Notes under the pieces: model-generated
Databases searched by the model: none
The model's input: only the letters and a program-made list of their open reading frames with translations
Told to the model about the DNA's origin: nothing
Assembly (NCBI GenBank): GCA_039707655.1
Contig: CM077671.1
Span: forward strand, 301,320,509 to 301,384,508
DNA length: 64,000 nucleotides
Reading direction: 5' to 3'
Source of the DNA: Elymus sibiricus
Lineage: Eukaryota > Streptophyta > Magnoliopsida > Poales > Poaceae
Made by a program: the position numbers and the translations under genes
Shown here: positions 33,968-45,609 of the stretch, piece after piece
Layout of the letters: each line of letters opens with the position of its first letter
Numbering within the stretch: position 1 is the first letter of the stretch

Positions 33968-34720
33968 CCCCAGTCCCGCACATTTCCCGACCACCGTAGC
34001 ATACGACCGGATCACCAGGACGCAACTATGAGGTGAGGCCTCGACACCCTTGATGCCGACCGGATCACCAAGGACGACATCAAGGGGCGAGTGGCTATAT
34101 GACCGGTAAGGCTCCTGAGGCGCGTTGCTCAGGAGCCCCCTTTGACGCTCAAGCAGCTCTACGTCGGCAGGTCCCAGTCCCGCACATTTCCCTACCACCG
34201 TAAGGTACGACCGGATCACCTAGACGCACTTACGAGGCGAGGCCTTGACACCCTTGATGCCGACCGGATCACCTGGACGACATCAAGGGGCGAGTGGCTA
34301 TATGACCGGTAAGGCTCCTGAGGTGTGCTGCTCAGGAGCCCCCTTTGACGCTCAAGCGGCTCCCCAAAGAAAATTTCATTTCCTGCCCCGGGAGGGGCGG
34401 GCCTCCCAAGGCTTTGAGTTGACGCTCAAGCAGCTCTACGTCGGCAGGTCCCAGTCCCGCACATTTCCCTACCACCATAATGTACGACCGGATCACCAAG
34501 GACACAACCACGAGGTAAGGCCTCGACACCCTTGACGCCGACCGGATCACCAAGGATGACATCAAGGGGCGAGTGGCTATATGACCGGTAAGGCTCCTGA
34601 GGCGTGCTGCTTAGGAGCCCCCTTTGATGCTCAAGCGGCTCCCCAAAGAAAATTTTGTTTCCTGCCCCGGGAGGGGCGGGCCTCTCGAGGCTCCGAGCGA
34701 GCGAAAAACGGCGCGCACCT
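33968..34720. repeat. Tandem repeats of 205 and 277 bp in element C
   Basis: The phrase CCCAGTCCCGCACATTTCCC begins at about 33968, 34173 and 34450. The second unit has a 70-base extension (CCCCAAAGAAAATTT... GGCGGGCC) that also follows the third near 34630. Frames crossing these units are not credible genes. Confidence 0.85.
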
Positions 34721-35491
34721 ACTGACAGTCTCGGGAGTGCCACGAGAAGACCCGGGCGCTAATGCTTTGGCGAGGTGCGGGCACCATCCCTCCATCCCCC
34801 GCTCGCGGGGTGCAAGGGGTAGGGGAGCAGGCGAGTGCTTGCTCCGAAGAAAGCGAGGCGCAAAACGTGGATTGTTATCGAAAAGAGCGAGACCCCTTCC
34901 CTCCAGAAGAAAAATGCAAGAACACCAAATTCCGTTCCAAAAGGCGGCAAGTTCGAGTACAAAAAGATTCTCAAAGGCGGCAACTTCGAATACAAAAAAG
35001 AGCGAGAAATGGCCGCGTCCGGCTCTTAGGGTAGTCTTCGTCTTTGTCTTCCCCCAGCGATGAGCATAGGGCATCCACGTTGCATGGGCATAGCCATTGG
35101 AGGGCAGTGTTGTCCGCCAGCGCGGAGTTGTGGCTTCCACATTGCGTGGGAAGGAACCCCTCCGCGTCCTCGGGGGGCTCCGGGCGTATACAGCCCACTC
35201 ATTATTATGTGAGAGTGTCACGGGTTGGTCTTGGGGGTGTACAGGGAGCTCCATGCCCCGCGGACATGAAGCCCACTCCCAGCCCCCAGGCTTGGCATGG
35301 CGAAGTAGGGTCGGCCCCGGACGGGCCCTCGAGCGTAGGGGGAGCCCCTCGCGCTCTCCTATGGGAAGGCCCGCCCCGGAAAAGGGCCTTGGGCACCCCG
35401 GGCGGTGCCCCAGCGCGCCTCGCTGAGGTGTCCGGGGTCCCCACGCAGGTACTCGAGGCCCTGCCCCCAGGCGGGGCGAGCTGGGCCTGGG
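34721..35491. other. Unassigned internal sequence of element C
   Basis: About 770 bases between two tandem tracts. A minus-strand frame is open here by virtue of base composition, with short degenerate duplications around 34915-35005 (AAAGATTC / GGCGGCAACTTCGA words), but I see no domain. Confidence 0.5.
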
Positions 35492-35761
35492 GACATGGGC
35501 GAGTACATGATCGCCCGCTGGTGATCGAACGAAACCCGACCCAGAGACATGGGCGTATGTTCCACCCTCCGTCTCCGAGCGGGCGTCGCGCGCCCCGGAG
35601 ACATGGGCGTGTGTTCCACCCTCCGCCTCCAGGTTGGGATCATCTGGCCTGGAGACATGGGCGTGTGTTCCACCCTCCGTCTCCAAGCTGGGGCCATCCG
35701 GCCCGAGGACGTGGGCGCACGTTCCACCCTCCGTTCCCAGGCAAGTGACCCCCGGTCCCCA
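35492..35761. repeat. 54-bp tandem repeat, five units, in element C
   Basis: GACATGGGCG (last unit GACGTGGGCG) starts at 35492, 35546, 35600, 35654 and 35708, exactly 54 bases apart. Because 54 is a multiple of three, several frames stay open with an 18-residue period (minus strand: RRRVEHTPMSPG). This explains long spurious frames here. Confidence 0.92.
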
Positions 35762-35868
35762 GACCCAGACGCCTGCTCAAGGCAGCTCCCTACCAGCGGG
35801 CGTGCCTCGCGAAGCTGCCTACGCCGGGCATCCTCACGAGGCCAATCCTGCAAGCCGCCCTCGCGAGG

Positions 35869-36669
35869 CTATGCATACCAGCCCGCGCGAGAGCCGCCCG
35901 CGAAGTCGCGTACGCGCCTCCTGTCGTCGTGGTAGCCGGTGCTGCTTCCTTCTTGGCCCGGGCGCTCGTCAACATGGTCGTTGTAGAGTTGCTCGAGTCC
36001 CCGGGCGCCGGCGCAGTCGAGCCTCTGGTCCTCCTCCCTGGTTCCAGTGGGCGTGCTGAGAGCCGCGGGGCAACGCCCCTCTCGTGTGGCCAGCACCTCC
36101 CACCGGTCTCTGCCGGCGCCTGCGGCCGGCTCCTGCGCCCCCGGCAACTCGGGCCAGGCCCCCGGTGAGCGCGGGCCGCCGCGGACGTCCCGAGCACGCC
36201 CGTGCGGCCCAGGCGCTGTGCCAGCCGGTCGAGCGAGTTCACGGGTACGAGCCTCGCTGAGATACGCCTGGGTCTCATCGGCGGCGGTGACGCGCCTGGG
36301 GGCACGCCTGGCCCAGTCATTGCGGCGATCGCGCGCAGCGTGTTGGCGCTGTAGCTCGTGCGCTACGAGGAGCGCGACATGTCTGTGCGTTGGGTCGTGG
36401 CAGACTCGGAAGAGCGGCGGCGCAGCCCGAATGCGGGGAAGGGTCGGGGCGGCAGGGGCGTACCGTGTGGTTGGTGAAGGCGGCAGCCCCCAGCGCCTGT
36501 TGAGGGCCCGGTCGGCGACGGCGCCTGCTGACGGGGAGGCAGAACGACGCGGGGTGCCAAGGCCCGCCCGCGCCACGTGGGCAGCCCGCCGCTCAGCACG
36601 GGCTCGACGTCGTTTTGCCATGAGTGCGGCGGGCGGAGGCGAGGCGAGGCCTGGGGAAGACTTCGACAC
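35869..36669 (-). pseudogene. Possible N-terminal gag remnant of element C
   Basis: Directly downstream of the primer site on the element's own strand lies a 266-codon frame rich in Arg and Ala (MAKRRRARAERRAAHVARAG, later LSEARTRELARPAG). Its place is that of gag in gypsy elements, but no zinc knuckle or capsid motif is seen. The high GC content keeps several frames open, so this call rests mostly on position. Confidence 0.35.
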
Positions 36670-36670
36670 G

Positions 36671-36688
36671 CCCCTACCTGGCGCGCCA
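36671..36688 (-). promoter_or_regulatory. Primer binding site of element C
   Basis: Reverse complement TGGCGCGCCAGGTAGGGG, two bases inside the 5' LTR, starts TGG as needed for pairing with a tRNA CCA end. I do not assign the tRNA. Confidence 0.75.
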
Positions 36689-36690
36689 AA

Positions 36691-37581
36691 TGTCGGATTT
36701 CGGGCTCCGCAAAACCCTCATGGTTCGAACACAGGGGCGTGTGCGAAGATCCCCTGCAGCCTTGCCCTACCTAGCTCGCTACTCGATGGCTAAGACGATG
36801 AACTCGCGCGATGACGAGGAAGAAGATGAACACGGTGGTTTACCCAAGTTCGGGCCGCTGCGAAGCGTAATACCCTACTCCTGCTTTGGTGGATTGCCTC
36901 TCGAGGAGGTGTGGTGGATGAACTAGTACAGTGTTGAGGAGCCTCGTGAGGGCGCTCCTGAGGTGTTCTTGGCCCTCTGCTAGTTTGGCGATGGATCGAT
37001 CCCCCTCTACGATGCAGCCTAGCCTCTATATATAGCAGTGGCCCGGGTCCTCTTCCCTTATCACAATGGCGGGAAGGGATCCCACAATGGCCAAATTTGA
37101 AGGGGGACAGGAGTACATCCCCGCCCTGTCCAAAGGTGGTCTTCGCCTACAAAGTAGCTGTCGATGGTGCAGAGGTGGACTTGGCGATGACATCCGTCCT
37201 GCGGGGCTCGTGGTCATGGTCTTGTTGCACCGGAATGGAAACCTTTGGGGGGCGCTTTGGGAACCCGCGTACGTCCTTGCTCCCTTTGCACCAAAGGGGA
37301 ATCTGCACCGCCTGGCGCGCTGGCGCCCGCCTGTCCTTCCTTGCGTCATCTTTGACTCCTGAAGCTGGGCTCTGCATAGAGATCTCCGCTGCTCCGGAGG
37401 GGGCCTGGGGAGGCCCACCCCTTGCTGATCTTGGGGCTGCTCTCCCTCGCGTGCCTAGGGTCCTCGCGAGGGCCTTGTCTTGAGTGGGGGCTGCGTCCGG
37501 TGGTGCTTGGCTGGCGAGGTGGGCCATGTCCTGGGCCGCAGGCAGGCAGGTCTGGGTACCCCCGTTCCCAGAATGCCGACA
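36691..37581 (-). repeat. 5' LTR of element C
   Basis: Starts TGTCGGATTTCGGG and ends AATGCCGACA. Compared with 29489-30375 it lacks 16 bases near 36990 (GATCGATCGGTGGATG region) and has a 17-base insertion near 37450. Confidence 0.9.
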
Positions 37582-37586
37582 GTCAC
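37582..37586. repeat. Target-site duplication of element C, right copy (GTCAC)
   Basis: Exact copy of 29484-29488; sequence of B resumes here. Confidence 0.93.
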
Positions 37587-38558
37587 TTCATCCTTTGCCA
37601 GCCTCCGTCTATTCCGTAGTTCCTGTTTTGAGTTGCAAATGTGAGCAACCGAACCGGTATCAAATACCCAGGCACTACAACAAGAGCTGGTAAGGTACAC
37701 ATCAATAACATGTATATCATATATACCTTGTTTGGTGTTGGCCGCCTTCTTGTCAGCCAGATACTTGGGGCAGTTCCGCTTCCAGTGACCAGTTGCCTTG
37801 CAATGAAAGCACTCAGTTTCTGGCTTGGGTCCAGCCTTGGGTTTCTTCACGGGAGGGGCAACTACTTTGCCACTCTTCTTGGAGTTACCCTTCTTACCCT
37901 TGCCATTCTTCTTGAAACTAGTGGTTTTATTGACCATCAACACTTGATGCTCCTTCTGAATCTCAGACTCAGCGACTTTCAACATCGCAAACAGCTCGGC
38001 GACCGACTTGTTCATCCCGTGCATGTTATAGTTCAACACGAAGCTCTTGTAGCTAGGTGGTAATGATTGAAGAACTCTGTCAGTGATCGCCTCTGCTGGA
38101 AGGGGCATCCCCAATTCAGCCAGACGGGTGGAATACCCAGACATTTTGAGTATGTGTTCACTGACAGACCCGTTCTCCTCCATCTTGTAGGCATAGAACT
38201 TATCGGAGGTCTCATACCTCTCGATCCGGGCATTCTCCTGAAAGATAAACTTCAACTCCTGGAACATATCATATGCTCCATGACGTTCAAAATGTCTTTC
38301 CCGGTTCTAAGCCATACAACATTGCACATTGAACCATTGAGTAATCATCAGAACATGCCTGCCAGGCGTTCGCAACATCTGGAGACTCTACTGGAGCGGG
38401 TGGATCACCAAGCGATGCATCAAGGACATAAGCCTTTTGGGAAGCCGTAAGGATATCCTTAGATTACGGACCCACTCCACAAAGTTACTTCCATCATCTT
38501 TCAACTTAGCTTTCTCTAGGAACGCATTAAAATTCAGAGGTGCTACTGCGCGAGCCAT
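37587..38558 (-). pseudogene. Gag and protease part of the B polyprotein
   Basis: Starts MARAVAPLNFNAFLEKAKL at 38558, as in G. The gag frame is lost by a one-base deletion near 38455 (GATATCC for GATAATCC in G) and by a five-base deletion near 38300. The second part is open from 38267 with the zinc knuckle CFHCKATGHWKRNC and the protease motif VFDTGSVAH. Element C is inserted a few codons after the protease motif. Confidence 0.9.
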
Positions 38559-39829
38559 TGATCTACAACATAAATTTTGCAAAGACAACTTAGACTATTG
38601 TTCAAGATAATGAGTTTAGTTAATCATATTACTTAAAAACTCCCACTAAAATCAACATCCCTCAGGTTGTCTAAGTGTGACATGATCCAAATCCACCAAC
38701 CCAAGTCCGATCATCACGTGAGTTGAGGTGGTTTCAATGGTGAACATCTCCATGTTGATCATATCTACTATATGACTCATGTTTGACCTTTCGGTCTCTT
38801 GTGTTCCGAGGTCATGTCTGTACATGCTAGGCTCGTCAAGTTTAACCCGAGTGTTCCGCATGTGCAACACTGGCTTGCACCCGTTGTATGTGAACATAGA
38901 GTCTATCACACCCGATCATCACGTGGTGTCTCGAAACGACGAACTTTCGCAACGGTGCACACTCGGGGAGAACACAATTTTATCTTGAAATTGTACTGAG
39001 GGATCACCTTATAATGCTACTGTCGTCCTAAGCATAACAAGGTGCATAAAAGGATTAACATCACATGCAAATCATAAGTGACATGATATGGCCATGATCT
39101 TGTGCTTTTGATCTCCATCTCCAAAGCACCGGCATGATCTCCATCGTCACCGGCATGACACCATGATCTCCATCATCTTGATCTCCATCAACATGTCGCC
39201 ATCGGGGCTGTCACGCCAATCATGCTTCTACTACTATTGCTACCGCTTAGCGATAAAGTAAAACATTACATAGCACTTAATGAGTGACACGCAGGCCACA
39301 TAATAATTAAAGACAACCCTATGGCTCCTGCCGGTTGCCGTACTCATCGACATGCAAGTCGTTATAATCTATACAAAACATCATCATCTCATACATCACA
39401 TATATCTCATCATGTCTTTGGCCATATCATATCACATCATACCTTGCAAAAATAAGTTAGACGTCCTCTAATTTGTTGTTGCATGTTTTACGTGGCTGCT
39501 ATGGGTATCTAGCAAGAACGATTCTTACCTACGCAAAACCACAACGGTGATATACAAGTTGCTATTTCACCTTCTACAAGGACCGCCTCTGTCAAATCCG
39601 ATTCAACTAAAGTGGGAGAGACAGACACCCGCCAGCCATCTTATGCAACAAAGTTACATGTCAGTCCATGGAACCGGTCTCTCGTACGTGGACGAGTAAG
39701 GTTGGTCCGAGCCGTTTCATCCCACAATACCGCTGAATCAAGAAAAGACTAAGGAGGGAAGCAATCTGAATATCAACGCCCACAAACTCCTTTGTGTTCT
39801 ACTCGAGATCTCATCTACGCATAGACCTA
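38559..39829 (-). other. 5' leader of element B
   Basis: Non-coding leader between primer site and gag, closely similar to 61011-62252 of G. It contains repeated CATGATCTCCATC words around 39105-39190. In BARE1-type elements this region carries dimerisation and packaging signals; I cannot point to them here. Confidence 0.7.
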
Positions 39830-39842
39830 GCTCATGATGCCA
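39830..39842 (-). promoter_or_regulatory. Primer binding site of element B (tRNA-Met-like)
   Basis: Reverse complement TGGCATCATGAGC resembles the copia consensus TGGTATCAGAGC complementary to initiator tRNA-Met, but carries changes also relative to G (TGGCATCTGAGC). Confidence 0.7.
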
Positions 39843-39843
39843 C

Positions 39844-41572
39844 TCTTGGGGAACGTTGCATCGGTAACAAAAACAATTCCTACGCACACGCAAGATCTAT
39901 CCATGGTGATGAGCATCTACGAGGGAGAGTGGATGTACATACCCTTGTAGATCGCTAAGCGGGAAGCGTTAAGCAACGCGGTTATTGTAGTCGAACGTCT
40001 TCGCGATCCAAATCGCAGCCGTCCCACGATCCGTCCCGATCTAGTGCCGAACGGACGGCACCTCCACATTCAGCACACGTACAGCTCGATGACGATATCC
40101 GCCTTCTTGATCCAGCAAGAGGGGACGGAGAGGTAGATGAGTTCTCCAGCAGCACGACGGCGCGGCGGCGGTGGTGGTGGAACTATTCCGGCAGGGCTTC
40201 GCCTAAGCACCGTCGGAATCTATTTGGTGGAGAAACTAGGGAATATATAGGAGGGAGGGGGAGGAGGCAGCCGCCCTAGGGTTACCCCTAGGGGTTCGGC
40301 CGAACCAGGTGGAGGTGGAGGATTCCACCTCCAATCCTACTCCTAGTAGGACTCCTTTCCTACTTGGAGTCCACCTTCCCCACTTGGGCTTTTTTTCCTT
40401 TCCCCACCTCCTAGCCGCATGGGCCTTGTGGGGCTGGTTTGCCCAGCGCACTAAGGGCTGGTGCACCCACCCTCAAGCCCATGTGGCCTCCCGGCGTGGG
40501 TGGCCCCTCCCGATGGCCCTCCGGCACTCCCGGTACACTACCGGAAATACCCGAAACTTTTCCGGTGACCAAAACAGGACTTCCTATATATCAATCTTTA
40601 CCTCCGAACCATTCCAGAGCTCCTCGTGACGTCCGGGATCTCATCCGGGACTCCGAACAACCTTCGGTCACCACCATACATAACTCAATACTACCGAAAC
40701 GTCACCGAACGTTAAGTGTGCAGACCCTGCGGGTTCGAGAACTATGTAGACATGACCGAGACACCTCTACGGTCAATAACCAATAGCGGGACCTGGATGC
40801 CCATATTGGTTCCTACATATTCTACGAAGATCTTTATCGGTTGAACTTCTATGTCAAGGATTCAGTTAATCCCGTACGCTATTCCCTTTGTTCTTCGGTA
40901 TGTTACTTGCCCGAGATTCGATCGTCGGTATATCTATACCTAGTTCAATTTCGTTATCGGCAAGTCTCTTTACTCGTTCCGTAATACAAGATCCCGTGGC
41001 TAACACTTAGTCACATTGCTTGCAAGGTTTATTGTGATGTTGTATTACCGAGTGGACCCTGAGATACCTCTCCGTCATACGGAGTAACAAATCCCAGTCT
41101 CGATCCATGCCAGCTCAACAGACACCTTCGGAGATACCTGTAGAGTATCTTTATAGTCACCCAGTTACGTTGTGACGTTTGATACACACTAGGTATTCCT
41201 CCGGTGTCAGTGAGTTGCATGATCTCATGGTCATAGGAACAGATACTTGACATGCAGAAAACAATAGCAATAAACTGACACGATCATATGCTACGTTCAT
41301 AGTTTGGGTCTTGTCCATCACATCATTCTCCTAATGATGTGATCCTGTTATCAAATGACATCTCATGTCTATGGCTAGGAAATCTTGACCATCTTTGATC
41401 TAAAAGCTAGTCTACTAGAGGCATACTAGGGACACAGTGTTGTCTTTGTATCCACACATGTATCAGTGTTTCCAATTAATACAATTATAGCATGGATAAT
41501 AAACGATTATCATGAACTAGGAAATATAATAATAACTACTTTTATTATTGCCTCTAGGGCATATTTCCAACA
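39844..41572 (-). repeat. 5' LTR of element B
   Basis: Mate of 2731-4516, with the first bases TCTTGGGG instead of TGTTGGGG on the plus strand. It lacks 51 bases (equivalent of about 3132-3182) right after the minus-strand TATA box at 40243-40250, where transcription should start. Confidence 0.9.
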
Positions 41573-41577
41573 CTTAG
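41573..41577. repeat. Target-site duplication of element B, right copy (CTTAG)
   Basis: Exact copy of 2726-2730; the internal region of D resumes. Confidence 0.9.
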
Positions 41578-43517
41578 AGTGGTGATTTGCTTTACTATAC
41601 TAACGGATCTCACGAAGGTTTTGTTAAGTTTTGTGTGATTGAAGTTTTCAAGTTTTGGGTGAGATCACAATGGATGAAGGAATAAGGAGTGAAAAGAACC
41701 TATGCTTAGGGATGCTATGGCACCCCAAGTTAATATCCAAAGAGAAACAAGCAACTAAGCTTGCGGATGCCCCGAGTGGCATCCCCTCTTTCTTCTAACG
41801 ACCATCGGTATTTTACTTGGAGCTATATTTTTATTCGTCACATATCATGAGTTTTGCTTGGAGCGTCTTGTATTATATGAGTCTTTGCTTGATTTGCTTT
41901 TTAGTTTGTCACAAGTATCCTTGTTGGACACACCTATTTGAGAGAGCCAAAATTATGCTAAGATTTGTTAGAATTGCTCTATATGCTTCACTTAAAAAAA
42001 ATTAGCTATGGAATTGCTCTAGTGCTTCACTATTTTCTTTTTGAGCACGGTGTGCTTTAAATTTTTGAAGAAATACTCTCATGCTTCACTTAGATTAATT
42101 TGAGAGTTAGTAAATTTTGAAGAAATTCTCTCATGCTTCACTTATATTATTTTGAGAGATAAAAATTTTATGCTCATGTTCTTCACTTAAATTTATTTGA
42201 GCTTGTCAAAAGCAATGGCAATATATGAAACTAGTCCCAAAGTGATAGATATTCAAGAGGGATATAATAAAAACTTTCATGAAGATCATTGGACAAATTA
42301 AACTTGATTCCTAGTAATAGTTTTGAGACATGATGATACTAATGTGTGAGTCATGTTGGTGAGTAATTATGCTTTAGTAAGAATATTGGTGTTAAGGTTT
42401 GTGATTCCCTATGCAAGCACGAAAGTCAATAGTTATGCAATGAAATTACATCCTACTTGTGGTGCATTATTCGGTGTTAGTTATACTTATTGCCCGTTTA
42501 TGTGAATTTTCGTTCCTTGGTTGGTTGCTTCTCAATCTATTTGCTAGCCTCCACTTGTACTAAGTAGAAATACTACTTGTGCATCCAAAATCCTTAAACC
42601 TAGTTTTGCCATATGAGTCCACCATACCTATCTATATGTGGTATTTCCGTGCCGTTCTAAGCAAATTTGTATGTGCCGTCTCTAATTTTCAAAATGAATT
42701 TCCTTTTTGTGTGCCCTGTACCGCTCATGAAGCGGCAGGGGGTGGCCAATATTTTTCCATACTAGATGTGTTATTCTCAAGATGAGTGTTTATTCACTTG
42801 TCATTGCACGAGAGTACGGCGGTAATAGGGATGCCCAGTTCCGAAATGAAAAAAATTTACTTTATGTTGTGAAATAATAAATTCCTTGGAAAGTGTTGGT
42901 ATGGAAGGCAACCGTGGATACGGCTAGCCATGGATTGTGAAAGAATGGTGGAAAAAGGAATAAACTTTATTTTCTGTTTAGGAACCGCCTATGATATATC
43001 TAGCAAAGAAAGTATTGAGAACTACTCGGTTGTTTTCATTGACAGGAAAGGCATGCCACCCAAAATATTTTTCTCTCTCAATTTAAGCTTTGAGCTCTGG
43101 CACCTTTACAAATCCCTACTTCCCTCTGCGAAGGGCCTATCTATATACTTTATGCAATTTTTACTTTTATTTGAGTCTCCATCTTCTCTTATAAAGCACC
43201 AACTAGGGGGCACTATGATCATACTTGTGCATTGGGTGTAGCTAATATTCGAGTGTGTTTCACGAATGGATCAATGATTGAGCATGATGGGCTAGGGATA
43301 ACTTTCTTTAGTGTTGATATTTTGAAAGACATGGTTGCTTGTTGGTATGCTTGAGTATTAAAATCTTCATGTCAAAACTAGACTATTGCTTTGAACCATC
43401 TAAAAGTCCAAATGTCCATGCTACAAAAGAAAAGAATATGTGATTAACATGTTAGGCAGCATTCCTTATCAAAAATTCTGTTTTTCTCATTTACCTACTC
43501 GAGGACGAGCTGGAATT
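41578..43517 (+). other. Non-coding 3' region of element D
   Basis: Continuation of D after B. There is no convincing open frame. It aligns in content with the 3' region of E read from the other strand. A hairpin with GGATGCC / GGCATCC arms lies at 41765-41784, next to a near copy of the polypurine-like 14-mer (41758-41771). Runs of CTTCACTT / TCATGCTTCAC words recur around 41980-42200. Confidence 0.65.
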
Positions 43518-43531
43518 AAGCTTGGGGATGC
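43518..43531 (+). promoter_or_regulatory. Polypurine tract of element D
   Basis: AAGCTTGGGGATGC directly before the 3' LTR, identical to the tract of E. Confidence 0.82.
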
Positions 43532-45090
43532 TGATACGTCTCCAACGTATCTATAATTTTTGCTTGTTCCATGTTGTTATATTATCATTCTTGGATGTTT
43601 TATAATCATTTTATAGCAACTTTATATCTTTTTTTGGGACTAACCTATTGACATAGTGCCTAGTGCTAGTTGCTATTTTTTGCTTGTTTTTTACTTCGCA
43701 GAATATCAGTACCAAACGGAGTCCAATTGCCACGAAACTTTTTGGAGATTTTTTTTGGACCAGAAGACAACTTGGGAGCCAAGGAAGCACCTGGGGGAGG
43801 CCCGTGGGGCCCACGATACACCAGGGCACGCCCTGATGTATCGTGGGGCCCACTGAGGTCTTTTCCACTGCCTCTCAGCTCTATAAATCCCCAGAAATTC
43901 CAGAAACCCTAGAGGAGGAGACGAAACACAATTCCAGCTGCCGCAAGTTCCAGAACCACGAGATCCAATCTAACATCATCACGAAGGGGTTCATCATCCT
44001 CATAGGTGCCTCTCCGATGTGCGTGAGTAGTCCACCATAGACCTATGGGTCTGTAGGCAGTAGATAGATGGCTTTCTCTCTCTCTTTTGATTCTCAATAC
44101 AATGGCCTCTTGGAGATCTATTTGATGTAATGACTTTTTGCGGTCTGTTTGTTGGGATCCGATGAAGTTTGAGTTCATGATCAGTTTCTATCCATGAATA
44201 TTATTTGAGTCTTCTTTGATCTCTTATATGCATGATTACTTATAGCCTCGTATTTCTTCTTTGAATCTTTGGTTTAGTTAGGCCAACTAGATCGATTTTT
44301 CCTGCCATGGGAAGAGGTGCTTTGTGATGGGTTCGATCTTGCGGTGTTCTTTCCCAGTGACAGAAGGGGCAACAAGACACACATGTATCATTGCTATTAA
44401 GGATAACAAGATGGGTTCTATTCCTACATGAATAGATCTTGTCTACATCATGTCATCGTTCAAATTGCATTACTCCGTTTTTCCATGAACTTAATACACT
44501 AGATGCATGATGGATAGCGGTTGATGTGTGGAGTAATAGTAGTAGATGCAAAATTGTTTTGGTCTACTAATCTTGGACGTGATGCCTATATATTGATCAT
44601 TGCCTTGGATATCGTCATGATTATTTGATCTTCTATCAATTGCCCAACAGTAATTTTTTTACCCACCGTGTGCTATTTTCTTGAGAGAAGCAACTAGTGA
44701 AATCTACGCCCCCGGGTCTATTCTTTTAACATATTGCTTTCCGATCTATCTTTTTTCCGCATTTGTTTTCAGATCTATTATTCCAAAAACCCAAAAATAC
44801 CTTGCTGCACTTTTTATTTGCATCTTTTATTTTGTGTTCTTGTGCGATCTATTTATCCAATCTCATACAAACCAATCTATCTTTTTACCATGGAGAGATT
44901 GACAACCTCTCTTACGCGTCGGGTTGCAAGTATTTTTTCTTTGTGTGCAGGTACCATTTACATAGTGTTTCTTGGTTCTCCTACTAGTTCGATAACCTTG
45001 GTTTCATAACTGAGGGAAATACTTACCGTAGTTGTGCTGCATCATCCCTTCCTCTTTGGGGAAATACCGACGCAGTCTCAAGCCACGTCA
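43532..45090 (+). repeat. 3' LTR of element D
   Basis: 1559 bases from TGATACGTCTCCAACG to CCACGTCA. A TATA box (CTATAAAT) lies at about 43881-43888. The five bases after it (CACGC) should be the target duplication, whose partner lies before the window. Frames at 44681-45009 are LTR shadows. Confidence 0.9.
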
Positions 45091-45584
45091 CACGCTTTTG
45101 CTTCTCATGAAAACATATTTTTTTTCCTTTTTCAAGAAGCATAGTTATGCTTCTCGTGAAAACACAATTTTTTTCCCTCTCCGAGCTGTGCTTCTCGTGG
45201 ATGCGTAAAAAAAATTCCTGTTTGAAAAGTTGTGCTTCTCGTGGAAGCATATTTTTTTGAGAAATATAGGTGTGCTTCTCATCATGGAAGCAAGTATGTG
45301 CTTCTTGTGCAAGTGCGTATTTCTTTTGTGAAGCACAGTTGTTGTTAGCAAAAACATTCTTTAAAATGCAGAAAAAACCTAGGCAAAATCCAAAAAGCCA
45401 AGAAAACCATCTAAGGCCTCAAAATGCGTTTAGAAAAATAAAAAAACAGAAATTCTAGAGGGAACACCTAGCACATGACATGTGGCGATGTCTGGGTGCA
45501 CCGCTTGGCACGCTCACGTGCCAAAAAATGACCTTTGTGAAAGTCCCGCAACGGGTGATCCTCGATAGTTGCTCCCAAAAATCA
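45091..45584. other. Unassigned stretch between element D and the LINE
   Basis: About 490 bases with repeated GCTTCTCGTG(A/G)AA words separated by T-runs (45100-45360), then A-rich sequence and CACGTG-type words. It resembles non-coding parts of small Triticeae DNA transposons, but I see neither terminal inverted repeats nor target duplications. No gene. Confidence 0.4.
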
Positions 45585-45609
45585 CTTTTTTAGGGAAAGG
45601 CCTACATCT

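Larger units (their letters stand above)
29489..37581 (-). mobile_element. Gypsy-type (Tat-lineage-like) retrotransposon C without pol
   Basis: 8093 bases with LTRs of 887 and 891 bases (about 37 differences plus several indels by eye, roughly 4%) and perfect GTCAC duplications. The primer site sits at the right LTR, so it reads leftwards. Between the LTRs there are only a possible gag remnant, two tandem-repeat tracts and a long gene in antisense. No reverse transcriptase, RNase H or integrase motif is present, so it is a non-autonomous derivative. The antisense gene with a Transposase_28 (putative gypsy type transposon) domain fits the Tat lineage, where extra antisense ORFs are known (for example maize Grande). 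Confidence 0.85.
2731..41572 (-). mobile_element. BARE1/WIS/Angela-like copia retrotransposon B, interrupted by CACTA H and element C
   Basis: Two LTRs of BARE1 type, a polypurine tract, tRNA-Met-like primer site and copia-order coding remains (gag, protease, integrase, reverse transcriptase, RNase H) on the minus strand. The coding region is broken by H (5090 to about 27322) and C (29489-37581), and about 330 bases are missing at the H junction compared with the intact relative G. It also has several small frameshifts. LTRs differ at about 60 sites in 1700 by eye. Confidence 0.92.
1..45090 (+). mobile_element. LTR retrotransposon D, Sabrina-like, no gag or pol, split by nested element B
   Basis: The outermost element of the first nest. 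Its 5' LTR is cut by the window start (1-1171), followed by a primer binding site, a frameshifted open frame, element B (2731-41572), the rest of the internal region (41578-43531) and the full 3' LTR (43532-45090). The duplication CTTAG on both sides of B proves the two halves were once contiguous. LTR ends and the tRNA-Asp primer site match a very common Triticeae gypsy-like group (Sabrina/WHAM type, from memory). No reverse transcriptase, integrase or gag motif is visible, so it must depend on enzymes supplied by another element. Confidence 0.85.

Noticed and set aside
34631..35686. 351-codon minus-strand frame with repeated GGTHAHVSG phrases
   Set aside because: Produced by the 54-bp repeat (a multiple of three) and GC-rich sequence; several frames are open at once.
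45091..45584. Candidate small DNA transposon
   Set aside because: Repeated GCTTCTCGTG words look transposon-like, but no terminal inverted repeats or target duplications could be found.
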